From positions 806,001 through 870,000 of the forward strand of contig AP025685.1 of the NCBI GenBank assembly GCA_022846635.1: a stretch of DNA of 64,000 nucleotides. The letters run 5' to 3'. This document shows, one piece after another, positions 19,187 through 27,966 of the stretch (its first letter is position 1; each line of letters opens with the position of its first letter). The notes below the pieces were generated by a model. That model was not told the DNA's origin. It was given only the letters and a program-made list of their open reading frames with translations, and made no database searches. The DNA comes from Salmonella enterica subsp. enterica serovar Choleraesuis (GTDB taxonomy: Bacteria > Pseudomonadota > Gammaproteobacteria > Enterobacterales > Enterobacteriaceae). The position numbers were made by a program, and so were the translations under genes.

Positions 19187-19232
19187 GAGGAATTTCGTCA
19201 TGCGCCATTGATGCCGCCGTCTTCACGACGGC
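19187..19232 (+). promoter_or_regulatory. Candidate attenuator leader: mini-ORF MRH-stop plus stem-loop
   Basis: GAGGAA (19187-19192) precedes ATG 19200 at ideal spacing, but the frame closes after three codons (M-R-H-TGA, 19200-19211). A perfect stem-loop GCCGTC-TTCAC-GACGGC follows at 19216-19232, and a GC-rich pair (CGCCCCC / GGGGG) after it. Drug-inducible ABC-F and erm genes often have such short translated leaders. Here it is inference. A competing ORF starting at 19210 overlaps and makes the region ambiguous. Confidence 0.4.
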
Positions 19233-19289
19233 CAGTCTCCACCCGCCCCCATGAGAAGGGGGAGTTCCTGGCATCTATGGAAATCAAAT

Positions 19290-20903
19290 ATGACGAATCT
19301 ACACCTTGCGCTGGAAGGCGCATCTTATGTTCTGCCGGACGGCAGAAAGCTTTTATCTGAACTTAACGAACAGTTTGACCAGCGTTTCACAGGCCTGGTC
19401 GGTCGCAATGGCGTTGGTAAAACGGTGCTGGCTCGCATGCTGGCAGGACTAGTTCAGCCAACGGCAGGGCGCTGTACCTGTTCGGGTAGTGTGTATTACC
19501 TGGCACAACAAATATCGCTGCCGGCAGATGCCACCGTAGGTGATCTGGCAGGAGTGCATGCCATACTTGATGCGCTTGAGCGCATCGAAGCAGGTAGCTG
19601 CGAAGGGCAGGATTTTGAAACTGTGGGCGATAACTGGGATATCAGGACGCGTTTACAGCACGAGCTGGAACTCAATGGCTTGGGCCATCTCGGTGCTTCT
19701 ACGCCTGCCAGCGCGCTGAGTGGTGGCGAGGCTATGCGCGTTAAGCTGCTAGGCGCTTTTTTATCGGATGCCGATTTCCTCATTCTGGATGAACCCAGCA
19801 ACCATCTCGACCGGGCCAGCCGTCAGGCCTTGATAGAGCAGCTACAGCGCTGGCCGCGTGGGCTGTTGGTGGTTAGCCATGACCGGCATTTGCTGGAGGC
19901 AATGGCGCGAATTGTGGAGTTATCGTCCCTGGGGCTGCGCAGCTATGGCGGTAATTACAGCTTCTACGCAGAATGCAAAAAGCAGGAGAGGCAGAATGCC
20001 ATCCAGCAGCTAGAGAAGCGCAAGCTTGAGCGTCGGCGAGAAGAGCAGTCTCTGCGAGAACAACGGGAGCGCCAGGAACGGAGGCAGGCTCGCGGCAATC
20101 GGCATGGGCACGAAGCCAACCAGGCAAGGATCCTTCTGGGCCGCCAGAAGGATCGTAGCGAGAGCTCCGCTGGAAAGCTGCGCCAACAACATGATGCGAT
20201 CCGCGAACACCTCGACCGGCACGTACACGAGGCTACGCAATGGGTTGAAGAGGAGTTGGCTATCGTTGTCCACTCTCTGCCAGTCGCTCTGTCATCGCAG
20301 CGCCGGGTTGCAGAACTGGAGGACGTAGATCTGCCATTTGTCCAGGATGCTACGCGACGCATCAATTTGGTGTTATCTGGCCAGCAACGGATTGGTATTG
20401 TCGGACCTAATGGCTCTGGGAAGTCCACCTTGCTCAAGGTACTCGCCAGCCAGCTTCAGCCATTGTCCGGGAGAGGCAAAATTTCTGTAGAAGGCGTTTA
20501 TCTGGACCAGCAGCTGACTAACCTGAGTCCGCAGCATACGGTACTGGAGCAGATGTTGTCTGTTAATCGCATTGCTACTGAAGGTGAACTGCGTATGCGC
20601 CTTGCGCAGCTTGGTCTGGATGCCCAGAGAATTACGGCACCTGCCGGTTCGCTCAGCGGCGGGGAGCGTCTGAAGGCGGCACTGGCACTTGTGCTCTACG
20701 CCGAGCCACCTGCTCAACTATTGTTACTGGATGAACCGAGTAATCACCTCGATCTACCCTCGGTACAGGCGCTGGAAACCATGTTGCGCGGCTATCATGG
20801 CGCTTTGATGGTTGTGTCGCACGACGATATATTCATGAATAATCTTGGACTGACGGATCGTTTAATCGCGACTGAGCAAGGCTGGCGAATGGAACCATGG
20901 TAA
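19290..20903 (+). CDS. ABC-F family ATPase (ribosome-associated type)
   Basis: A 537-residue protein with two ABC ATPase domains and no membrane segment. Domain 1 has Walker A GRNGVGKT (38-45), signature LSGGEAMRV and LILDEPSNHLD; domain 2 has GPNGSGKST, LSGGERLKA and LLLDEPSNHLD. The interdomain linker (about 230-320) is highly charged, rich in Arg, Glu and Gln, as expected for the coiled-coil P-site tRNA interaction motif. ABC-F proteins act on the ribosomal E site as translation factors or antibiotic protection proteins. It is distinct from the four usual E. coli members (EttA, Uup, YbiT, YheS) as far as I can judge. ATG 19290 follows GGAAA. Confidence 0.88.
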   Translation: MTNLHLALEGASYVLPDGRKLLSELNEQFDQRFTGLVGRNGVGKTVLARMLAGLVQPTAGRCTCSGSVYYLAQQISLPADATVGDLAGVHAILDALERIEAGSCEGQDFETVGDNWDIRTRLQHELELNGLGHLGASTPASALSGGEAMRVKLLGAFLSDADFLILDEPSNHLDRASRQALIEQLQRWPRGLLVVSHDRHLLEAMARIVELSSLGLRSYGGNYSFYAECKKQERQNAIQQLEKRKLERRREEQSLREQRERQERRQARGNRHGHEANQARILLGRQKDRSESSAGKLRQQHDAIREHLDRHVHEATQWVEEELAIVVHSLPVALSSQRRVAELEDVDLPFVQDATRRINLVLSGQQRIGIVGPNGSGKSTLLKVLASQLQPLSGRGKISVEGVYLDQQLTNLSPQHTVLEQMLSVNRIATEGELRMRLAQLGLDAQRITAPAGSLSGGERLKAALALVLYAEPPAQLLLLDEPSNHLDLPSVQALETMLRGYHGALMVVSHDDIFMNNLGLTDRLIATEQGWRMEPW

Positions 20904-20958
20904 TGCGGGCAAGATATTATTGAGCTCAAGGCCTTACACCGGGGAGCAGGATGGTCTT

Positions 20959-20982
20959 GAGCCTCAGGTCTGGCTGAGGCTC
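20959..20982 (+). terminator. Hairpin after the ABC-F gene
   Basis: GAGCCTCAG / CTGAGGCTC arms with a 6-base loop, followed by ATTTGTTCT. About 55 bp after the stop codon. Confidence 0.65.
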
Positions 20983-21276
20983 ATTTGTTCTGGTGAGCAG
21001 GGATGGCTGAACTAACTACTTTTATGTGCCGCTCATAACTTATCGGCTAATAAGTGTGGGTGTGTTAGGGAGCTATTGCGTGAGCTGGAAAGACAATATC
21101 ACGGCATTTCACGTCTGCTTATTACTGAATAAGCAATAATTTATCCGTTGTTTTCTGCTTTCTATATCGCTGTGTGCTTGTGCCATTTCGTTGAGAGTAT
21201 ATTTTCTGCCCGCACTAATTTTTAGCGTTCCAGCCAGCAGCAATTCAAACAGCATCTTGCTATGTTCTTTTAAAGC

Positions 21277-21321
21277 AACCGCTTTTAGCCTGTGGCATTA
21301 GATGCCAAAGCAAAAGCGGTT
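21277..21321 (-). terminator. Hairpin ending the fimbrial operon
   Basis: Outer arms AACCGCTTTT / AAAAGCGGTT enclose an inner GGCATTAGATGCC hairpin. It begins eight bases beyond the adhesin stop on the minus strand and is followed there by GCTTTAAAAG. Confidence 0.6.
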
Positions 21322-21328
21322 ACGAACC

Positions 21329-22330
21329 TTATTTATAAATTAAGTCCAATCCGGCCGTTGCTTCAAAAATACCGCTCTTAGGAATCTTTCCCATAGCATT
21401 GACGGGATAAGCTTCGAGCTCAATCTCACCATATTGGTCATGAACCGGAACGGGTATTTCGGTACGTTGAGGGATCACTCTTTCTCTCTCATGCTCCAGG
21501 ACGATCCCTACATCGGGATTGTTGGTTCGTATCGCAGGAAGATCCTGCCCTACGGTGCTGGTGCTGAGGCGCAATTTTACCTGTACCGCCTCGCTGACGT
21601 TGGAGCATTTCAGTGATATTTTGACGGTTTCACCGACATATCTGTCCGGCTTTTCTCCGCGCCGGCTCAAAGCATTACGCTGTACTGAATGCAGGTCGAC
21701 ATTAATAATATTGCCGTCATTAATGATGCATGAGGCCGGACCAACAATCTCACCCTCCAGCCAGAGTTCGCTAACTGGCGTATTGCCAAACCCTCCATTC
21801 GGTGCTCCGGAAGACTCGTGAGTAGTGGCGAAAAGTTTGAACAACCTGGTTCTGGGAATATGTACCTGACCGGAAATCGGATGGCTCAGATACAAAGAGA
21901 CCGTACCGCTCGTGCCGGTGGTTTCATAAATACCCTGGCAGCTGTCACCAAGCGGAGCGCTGTCAATAGCGCCGTCAAACGGTACATTGTGCTCCCACTC
22001 CTCTCCCTGCACATTTACATTAGTTCTTACCGCCAGAAAATCGTTAACCCGGTAATAGCCACGCTTCTCTTTAAATGGGGAAAGATCTGTGGTGGCTTTC
22101 CAGGTGATGTGATCATGCCGAACGGAAGGGGAGCAACTGCAATTCATCGTATAGGATGATTCAGACCATCGGGCATCCGGGAGTACATCGTTCACTTGCC
22201 CATTGCCTGAGAGCATTTCATTGACAAAAATAGTGTAGGTATTTTGCCCGCTGGACGGTTGGCACGGACCATCTGCCGCATCTACGCTTAGGCTGATAAA
22301 TAGTAAAAGCGCTAATCCAAAATATTTCAT
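21329..22330 (-). CDS. Fimbrial tip adhesin (two-domain)
   Basis: A protein of about 333 residues and last gene of the operon. A signal peptide (MKYFGLALLLFISLSVDAADG) is followed by a lectin-like N-terminal region with several cysteines (NCSCSPS, DSCQGIY). The C-terminal pilin domain starts around ASCIINDG and ends with the beta-strand tail ATAGLDLIYK. That layout and length are typical of chaperone-usher tip adhesins such as MrpH, PapG or FimH types; the ligand cannot be read off. I take ATG 22330, overlapping nothing but lying three bases after the usher stop codon; a GTG at 22342 is in frame but would spoil the signal peptide. Confidence 0.82.
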   Translation of the reverse strand: MKYFGLALLLFISLSVDAADGPCQPSSGQNTYTIFVNEMLSGNGQVNDVLPDARWSESSYTMNCSCSPSVRHDHITWKATTDLSPFKEKRGYYRVNDFLAVRTNVNVQGEEWEHNVPFDGAIDSAPLGDSCQGIYETTGTSGTVSLYLSHPISGQVHIPRTRLFKLFATTHESSGAPNGGFGNTPVSELWLEGEIVGPASCIINDGNIINVDLHSVQRNALSRRGEKPDRYVGETVKISLKCSNVSEAVQVKLRLSTSTVGQDLPAIRTNNPDVGIVLEHERERVIPQRTEIPVPVHDQYGEIELEAYPVNAMGKIPKSGIFEATAGLDLIYK

Positions 22331-22332
22331 TT

Positions 22333-24810
22333 CTAGTGGCACTCAATATCTTTGATAAAAATTCCGTTCGTTACATCCCGGTTATTAATATTGAAGGCTG
22401 CGCTACAATAAGCCGCCTCGTCTCTTCCTAATGAGACATCAATAACCCCTGACGCAGGTAATCCGCTTAAATAAACCTCGCCGTTATCTCCGACCATGCT
22501 GGTAATTGTGCTGTCTCGTAATGTGACCTGGGCGCCAAAGGGAATCGCATCTTTATTCTTTCTCAGTGCGAATAACGCTTTATAACCTTTTCGTAAATCA
22601 AATCTCCGCAAAATTACCGCCCCTTTGGTTGGCACTGCGTCTTTTCGGGTTTTATCTGCTTCGACCTCATTAGAGAAAGAAGCGGGATCGATGGCCATAC
22701 TATTGTGGTGATACGGCGTCAGATAAGGCACTACGGCATAGCCAGCAGAGTCTGTTGTAACGTTGGTGGTGTGTTCCAGTTTTATATCGCTGACATGCTC
22801 GGTATTGACCAGGCCAAAGGTGTCGCCCAGAGGTTGCGATAGCGTCACTCCGCCCTGATGCATAACGATGCCACCGTTCATGCCGTAATTTATTTGCTGA
22901 CTGCGATCGCGATGGCTATAGCTATAGCCAATGTTGCTTTGGTTGTAGCGAGAGCGATAATTGGCCTGAAGGTTACCACTGGTGGCGTCCAAATCAGAAT
23001 TAAGTGACTCCTGGACACTCCATGCCAGCGCATTATCTGCCATAGATAGTCCATTCAAACCGACCTGGTGACTGCTTCGCTCATGATTGGAGCTCTGCGT
23101 ATTCCACGACATCCAGGTCCGGGTGTGGGGCCCTCCCAGCGGGATTTGGACAGAGAATGCAAGCTGGCGGTCATTCCCGCCCTGGTCACTACTTGTCGTT
23201 TGTGAGAGCGTTAAATTGTAGCTTATGTCATTGTAATATAATGAATATCCAAGATTAAACGAGTTGTCAGATTTAGTATCCTGCCAATAGGTATTTAACG
23301 ATGAGGAGAAATATAATTCTCCCAGTTCGCCGGGTAGTGGCTGGTTCACCGTAGCGTTTATTTTTCTTTTTAAATTGAAGTTATTATGCCCGCGCCCTGG
23401 ATATGAGTTGGCGTCAGAAAAAGACAGATAATGGTTATTATTATAAAAATATCCTTCCAGATTCATTTCAGTAGCTGTCGGCTGGATAACTTTAGAATAC
23501 TGCGCATGAATATAGGAGCTTTCAGTCATCTTATTATCGTGCTGCAGCTCAGATCTGGATCTCCCCCTCATACCAACAACATCGGTGGATAGCGCGCCAA
23601 AATCACCTAATCCTAGCCCGACGCCGGCCCCATAAGAAGAGTAGTTTTCAGCGGCGATAAGCCCTGAATAAATGGTAAGGCGATTGGAAACGCCATACGC
23701 AAGTGTCCCCTGAACAAAGCCCGGCCTGTTACCGCCATTTTCACTGTCGTAAAAACCGCTAGTAACATTATATTTTACCTGGCCTTCGCGCTGCATAACC
23801 GGTACGCCTGAGTAGGGCTCCTGGAAATGACGAACCTCTCCGTTAGCTTCATAAATGCTGACCTGAAGATCGCCACTGGATGTAGTTGGATGTAGATCCC
23901 TTATTTCAAAACTTCCGGGAGGAACCCAGTCCTGATAGATAATGAAACCATTTTGTTTAACCTCGACTTTAGCGTTAGTTTTCGCAATTCCCCTTATAAC
24001 TGGCGCAAATCCCTTCATAGATTCTGGCAGCATGGAGTCGTCCGACTCAAGGGTCACCCCTCTGAACTGGAACGTATCGAAAAGCAGACTGTTAGACCAA
24101 TATTCTCCAAGAGTAAAACGACTGCCTCCAAGTAACAGCAGGTTCCTGGTAATATAGGTATTGGTTGAGTCCCAGCGATTATTGCTCCAGATGGCAGTAT
24201 TTCGGACACGCCAGGCCCCAAAATTTAATCCGTTACGTAAATTCAGATAGTTTTTATTCCTGGTACCATAATCCCGTTGCTGGTTATGGGAACCAGAGAA
24301 GGTGTAGTTTGAAAATAGAGTAGTAATACCGTTGTCCCACTCATCAGGCGCTACCGAGCCTTGAGCTTTCCAGTTGATATACTTTTGCGGCACGGATAGA
24401 CGAATCGCATGATTCAAAAAGTCTACCCGAACGGCGGACCCCGGAATAAGCTTTTCAAGGGGAGGAACCAATTCTATTTCTGCCAGCGAATCAATGCTCG
24501 CCAGCTTACGCAGGTCAATACCCAGGCTGCTCAACTGTTTTTTGGTAAAGCGGGCGACTAAAGGTTCCCCATCGCCATGTTCGATATCAACGGTTAACTG
24601 TTTAATGTCAAACTGATTCAGTTTGACATTAAACTCATATTTTCCCGGTGCCTGGGAGCCATGCTGTTCAAACTGGCTAAGGTCTACATTTTCAGAGGCT
24701 TCTTCATCAAGAGTGAGAAATGCCGGATTAAAATATTCATCGGCCCAAACGTAACCAGTAATTGAAAACAGGGGTAAAGACCCTAATAAGCAGGCATTGA
24801 TTATTTTCAT
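22333..24810 (-). CDS. Outer-membrane fimbrial usher (FimD/PapC family)
   Basis: An 825-residue usher with a signal peptide ending near VWA|DEYFNPAFL, the typical usher N-terminus (F+PxFL). The conserved central block GFAPVIRGIAKTNAKVEVKQNGF and PPGSFEIRDLHPTTSSGDLQVSI is present, then the 24-strand barrel and the C-terminal domains (VPTKGAVILRRFDLRKG, PFGAQV). It takes chaperone-subunit complexes in the periplasm and extrudes the fibre. Length is normal and the frame is intact. It sits between chaperone and tip adhesin. Confidence 0.95.
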   Translation of the reverse strand: MKIINACLLGSLPLFSITGYVWADEYFNPAFLTLDEEASENVDLSQFEQHGSQAPGKYEFNVKLNQFDIKQLTVDIEHGDGEPLVARFTKKQLSSLGIDLRKLASIDSLAEIELVPPLEKLIPGSAVRVDFLNHAIRLSVPQKYINWKAQGSVAPDEWDNGITTLFSNYTFSGSHNQQRDYGTRNKNYLNLRNGLNFGAWRVRNTAIWSNNRWDSTNTYITRNLLLLGGSRFTLGEYWSNSLLFDTFQFRGVTLESDDSMLPESMKGFAPVIRGIAKTNAKVEVKQNGFIIYQDWVPPGSFEIRDLHPTTSSGDLQVSIYEANGEVRHFQEPYSGVPVMQREGQVKYNVTSGFYDSENGGNRPGFVQGTLAYGVSNRLTIYSGLIAAENYSSYGAGVGLGLGDFGALSTDVVGMRGRSRSELQHDNKMTESSYIHAQYSKVIQPTATEMNLEGYFYNNNHYLSFSDANSYPGRGHNNFNLKRKINATVNQPLPGELGELYFSSSLNTYWQDTKSDNSFNLGYSLYYNDISYNLTLSQTTSSDQGGNDRQLAFSVQIPLGGPHTRTWMSWNTQSSNHERSSHQVGLNGLSMADNALAWSVQESLNSDLDATSGNLQANYRSRYNQSNIGYSYSHRDRSQQINYGMNGGIVMHQGGVTLSQPLGDTFGLVNTEHVSDIKLEHTTNVTTDSAGYAVVPYLTPYHHNSMAIDPASFSNEVEADKTRKDAVPTKGAVILRRFDLRKGYKALFALRKNKDAIPFGAQVTLRDSTITSMVGDNGEVYLSGLPASGVIDVSLGRDEAAYCSAAFNINNRDVTNGIFIKDIECH

Positions 24811-24824
24811 AACTAAAACAAAAG

Positions 24825-25490
24825 CTACAGCTTTTGTCTTTCTCCATCCGTAACCGTTCCAAAGTCATCGATTAGCCGCCATGAAACGTTTTTAGGATGG
24901 CTATTATTCTTAAGAGCATATTTGATAGTTGAAAATGGATTGACAACATCAGCTTCTTTTATTTCTTTGCCATCAACGGCGAAAGAGTAAAATACGATAT
25001 GGAAAGGCGTTGGATTATTTACTTCCAATCCCCCATTTTTATAGCTGACCGCGAGCTTTTTATAGCTTTCCACTGGAGATTCAGGGATACCCAGCGGGCG
25101 ATAAAACAGCTTCATACGGGATTTAACGGCTATCTGCAGGCTGTTGCTATTTCCTTTAGTTACCGATGGAATAGCCCTAACGTTTAACCACAGCAGGCTC
25201 TCCCGATCCTCAGGTAAGTTTGCCACGCGAATTATTTTAAGTTCTGTTTTATCACCAGCATCCATTCTCAATAACGGAGGTGTGATAATAAATGTTTTCT
25301 GATGATGGTTGCTATTCCCATCATCCACCCAGGACTGAATAAGGTAAGCTCTGGACTTTTCTGGGTTTTCTATAGATATCCGACCCGATTTATCCGCTTC
25401 AGAATAAATTACACGCGTACCATTAATAAGTACTCCACCCAATGTTGGACAGGAGAATATCGCAAAAATTATTAGAAATAATTTCTTCAT
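24825..25490 (-). CDS. Periplasmic pilus assembly chaperone (PapD/FimC family)
   Basis: A 221-residue protein with a signal peptide (MKKLFLIIFAIFSCPTLG) and the PapD Ig fold: GTRVIYSEADKSGRISIENP at the start of domain 1, PPLLRMDAGDKTELKIIR with the conserved donor-strand region, and SRMKLFYRP, then a short C-terminal domain. It caps and folds pilin subunits by donor-strand complementation. The frame opens at 25505; the signal peptide starts at ATG 25490. It is 14 bp upstream of the usher. Confidence 0.92.
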   Translation of the reverse strand: MKKLFLIIFAIFSCPTLGGVLINGTRVIYSEADKSGRISIENPEKSRAYLIQSWVDDGNSNHHQKTFIITPPLLRMDAGDKTELKIIRVANLPEDRESLLWLNVRAIPSVTKGNSNSLQIAVKSRMKLFYRPLGIPESPVESYKKLAVSYKNGGLEVNNPTPFHIVFYSFAVDGKEIKEADVVNPFSTIKYALKNNSHPKNVSWRLIDDFGTVTDGERQKL

Positions 25491-25556
25491 ATACCAAAAG
25501 ACCATTCAAAAATGCGAAGAGCTTCCCTGCTATACAAACTTATTCCATGTGTTTAC

Positions 25557-26090
25557 TTACCGATAATCAATAGAGAACACGGCAACGCCATCCGCATTGC
25601 CACCAGTCGGAATAGCTTTCGTCGTGCCTACGTATTTTGCCAAGAACTGAAGAGTGTTATCCGGACCATCTAAAGCAAAGTCCTGTGAGTTTTTATACAT
25701 TGGGATAGGGCTGTTATTCATATCGGTAATCATAATCCCAACGTCTTTGGCAACCCCGTCGCTACCGTAACCGGAAAGTTGCAATAGATCTTTATTAACT
25801 GAGTCAGGTTTGCCATCAAAACGTACCTGCGCTTTTTTTACTGATTCTGGGCAGTTATGCAGAGCTATTGTAAATGGAGTTGCTGCTGACTCTCCCTGAT
25901 TTTCAAGAGACTTTGCCGCAACGGTACCTAATTCAACTTTTAAATCTTGACTGCCGCCATCAACTTCGCAGGCCTGATCGAGTATTTTTCCGGTAAAGTG
26001 AACTGTGCCGTCGGCTGCAAAAGATGGTGCAGAGACTCCAGCCATAAAGGACAAACTTAAAACCAATAGCGTATTTTTAAATTTTCTCAT
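25557..26090 (-). CDS. Major fimbrial subunit (FimA type)
   Basis: A 177-residue pilin. A signal peptide ends at SFA|ADGTVHFTG, followed by the conserved FTGKILDQACEVD with the first cysteine, a second cysteine at HNCPESV, and the terminal VAVFSIDYR beta-strand with the penultimate Tyr needed for chaperone binding. It is the first gene of the operon and would form the shaft. ATG 26090 has GGAG nine bases before; an in-frame ATG at 26105 overlaps that ribosome site and is less likely. Upstream lies an AT-rich regulatory region. Confidence 0.94.
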   Translation of the reverse strand: MRKFKNTLLVLSLSFMAGVSAPSFAADGTVHFTGKILDQACEVDGGSQDLKVELGTVAAKSLENQGESAATPFTIALHNCPESVKKAQVRFDGKPDSVNKDLLQLSGYGSDGVAKDVGIMITDMNNSPIPMYKNSQDFALDGPDNTLQFLAKYVGTTKAIPTGGNADGVAVFSIDYR

Positions 26091-26158
26091 TATAATATTC
26101 TCCATAAGAAATTAACGCAGCTATAATAATTATTTGGTTATATTTAATCAAATTCCCC

Positions 26159-26177
26159 ATGGTTAATTATTAACCAT
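26159..26177. promoter_or_regulatory. 19-bp perfect palindrome before the pilin gene
   Basis: ATGGTTAATTATTAACCAT has nine-bp arms around one T, about 70 bp before the pilin ATG. The 12-mer TTCCCCATGGTT overlaps it (26153-26164) and recurs at 26280-26291. Both are candidate binding sites for the ToxR-like regulator; not proven. Confidence 0.45.
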
Positions 26178-26747
26178 AAAAAATAAATTAATTTAGTAGA
26201 TTAACTAGTGTTAAAATATCTTTTAAAATCAATTACTTAAATAAAGTAAATATGTTTTATTATTATATTTCAATAGTTTTTCCCCATGGTTTTCAATATA
26301 TTAAAAGATGATTTCATCGATGCCTGTTTATTTATATGAAAAGCCTTTACATATATGGATGTATTTAATTTTTAAAGCTTTAGAAAAATATAATTAATTT
26401 TCCGTGTAAATAATTAAATACATTATATGTAATCAAATCCACACGAAAATAATCATAATTAATGTTCCAGATGATAAATATATCACCACTTTTAAAGTGG
26501 CTGTGATTAATTATTTAACTGGATCTGGAATATGATTAATTGTATTTATAATGTGCGATGGTTTTCTGTTTTTTTACTGAAATAAACAAGGTTTAATTGA
26601 TTGATGTTTTGAGCCGAGGGTTAGTGCAAGTGGGGTAATAAAAACTGGTGAGCTACCCTATATAATAACTCAGAATTTTTCTGGCTAAGTTTTTTGGCCA
26701 GAATTTTTTAGTGGTTAGAAATTCATTGGGATGAAATATAATTGGGG

Positions 26748-26804
26748 GTGTTTGAGGTGTTTGAGGTGTTTGAGGTGTTTGAGGTGTTTGAGGTGTTTGA
26801 GGTG
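26748..26804. repeat. 9-bp tandem repeat, 6 copies
   Basis: GTGTTTGAG is repeated six times without error, followed by GTG, just 48 bp past the end of the EAL gene. Such an array can change copy number by slippage. Confidence 0.93.
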
Positions 26805-26852
26805 AAATGTTCCCTTCATCAGATTATGAAGTAGATGGCTGAATTTAAAAAA

Positions 26853-27605
26853 TTATGATAACAATCCATTCCAGAGATAGGGTTTTGAATAGTAAAAGCC
26901 CTGAATATTTTCGACTCCACATTCAGTCAGTAAAGCTAACTGCTCTTTTGTTTCTACCCCCTCGGCTATGAGTAATACATTCATTTTATCCGCCAGAGAG
27001 ACCAGGGACTCAATAGTTTTCTCAAAGATAAGACGGCCATGGTGTACGCCTGCCATGCAGATATCCATTTTAAGAATATTGAGATTCAAAGAATTAAGAT
27101 ATTCTAAATCAATGGAGTTGTTTCCAAAATCATCAATTGCGAATTTTACCCCATGAGAACTTAAGTATTTAATAACTTCTACAATCTCTTTTTTTAAATC
27201 TGCTTCATATCCTTCTAGCAGCTCAATGACCAGATTTATTCCGTGTGGCAATTTTTTGTGAAAGTTAATTAGCTGTTTAACTAGCTCAGGGCAGGATAGC
27301 TGTCCGGCAATGAGGTTAAATGAAACAAAGGATATCCCCGTTAACGCGCTACCAAGTGATACCTGGTTAGCTTCGCCGGTTACCAAGTCTAACATTCTCA
27401 TGGTAACCACATTATAGTCATCCAGAGAGGTTAAGTTTTTTAAAAATGTTTTAGCGGGTACGTAAGTTTCACCATCTTTTCCATTACCTCGCAGCAGGAC
27501 TTCTAGCCCAATTGGTAACCCGGTCCCTATATTCACAATTGGCTGAACAAAGGCTGATATCTCCGTTAGTTTTTTTGTTTTTAAAGAGTCAGATATATCA
27601 GTCAT
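26853..27605 (-). CDS. EAL-domain c-di-GMP phosphodiesterase, single domain
   Basis: A 250-residue protein that is almost only an EAL domain. Variants of the active-site motifs are all present: EVLLRG in the EAL position, FNL, VIELLEG, AIDDFGNNS, LKMD, IAEGVET and QGFYYSKP. Cyclic di-GMP hydrolysis is therefore plausible. No membrane or sensory domain precedes it, so it is cytoplasmic, similar in size to the YdiV/STM1344-like and fimbria-linked EAL proteins. Position between the fimbrial operon and its presumed regulators suggests a role in that circuit. RBS upstream of ATG 27605 is weak. Confidence 0.88.
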   Translation of the reverse strand: MTDISDSLKTKKLTEISAFVQPIVNIGTGLPIGLEVLLRGNGKDGETYVPAKTFLKNLTSLDDYNVVTMRMLDLVTGEANQVSLGSALTGISFVSFNLIAGQLSCPELVKQLINFHKKLPHGINLVIELLEGYEADLKKEIVEVIKYLSSHGVKFAIDDFGNNSIDLEYLNSLNLNILKMDICMAGVHHGRLIFEKTIESLVSLADKMNVLLIAEGVETKEQLALLTECGVENIQGFYYSKPYLWNGLLS

Positions 27606-27966
27606 GTCGCGCTTCCCTTACTTTCCTTCAATCACCACTCTTCTTTTATCAGGCGGCTGCAAACTACATTTTAAAACGACAGCGATTGTAACCGGCTGGC
27701 TCTTTTTTGGTACGTTAAATTTATAAATGACATTGTTATAAATTAAAATTCTTAGTTTATGATATTTTATAGATGAATATTCTGATGTGGATTTGTTGAT
27801 TTGATACTCCGCATAAACAAAAACAAAACAATTGGCTTACAATTTATATGTGGCACTCTATTGCTACAGGCCGGGATTTATAATTTCCCGCTGTGCAAAA
27901 TTAATAGTCCATATGCAACATAAAAGGTATAATTGTAAAATTACTGACTTATCTGGTGACAAATAT
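27606..27966. other. Divergent region, EAL gene / wHTH gene
   Basis: About 360 bp, AT-rich. A longer frame runs from 27832 but its first 45 residues look non-coding. No other feature seen; promoters for both genes must lie here. Confidence 0.5.

Larger units (their letters stand above)
20904..21328. other. Intergenic region, ABC-F gene to fimbrial operon
   Basis: About 425 bp without a supported gene. It contains the ABC-F terminator hairpin (20959-20982) and a long hairpin facing the fimbrial operon (21277-21321). Confidence 0.6.
26091..26852. other. AT-rich control region upstream of the fimbrial operon
   Basis: About 760 bp of very AT-rich DNA without a supported gene, between the pilin start and the end of the EAL gene. 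It holds a 19-bp palindrome, a repeated 12-mer, a nested inverted repeat (TTCCAGAT/ATCTGGAA at 26465-26530 around CCACTT-TTA-AAGTGG) and a 9-bp tandem repeat. The base composition would suit H-NS silencing. Confidence 0.6.

Noticed and set aside
16278..21328. Integrative island with attL and attR at tRNA-Gly.
   Set aside because: No integrase and no second copy of the tRNA 3' end were found by eye up to the fimbrial region; only the location suggests it.
26091..26852. Invertible fim-type promoter switch.
   Set aside because: The inverted repeats present are short and closely spaced, and no FimB/FimE-type recombinase gene is nearby.
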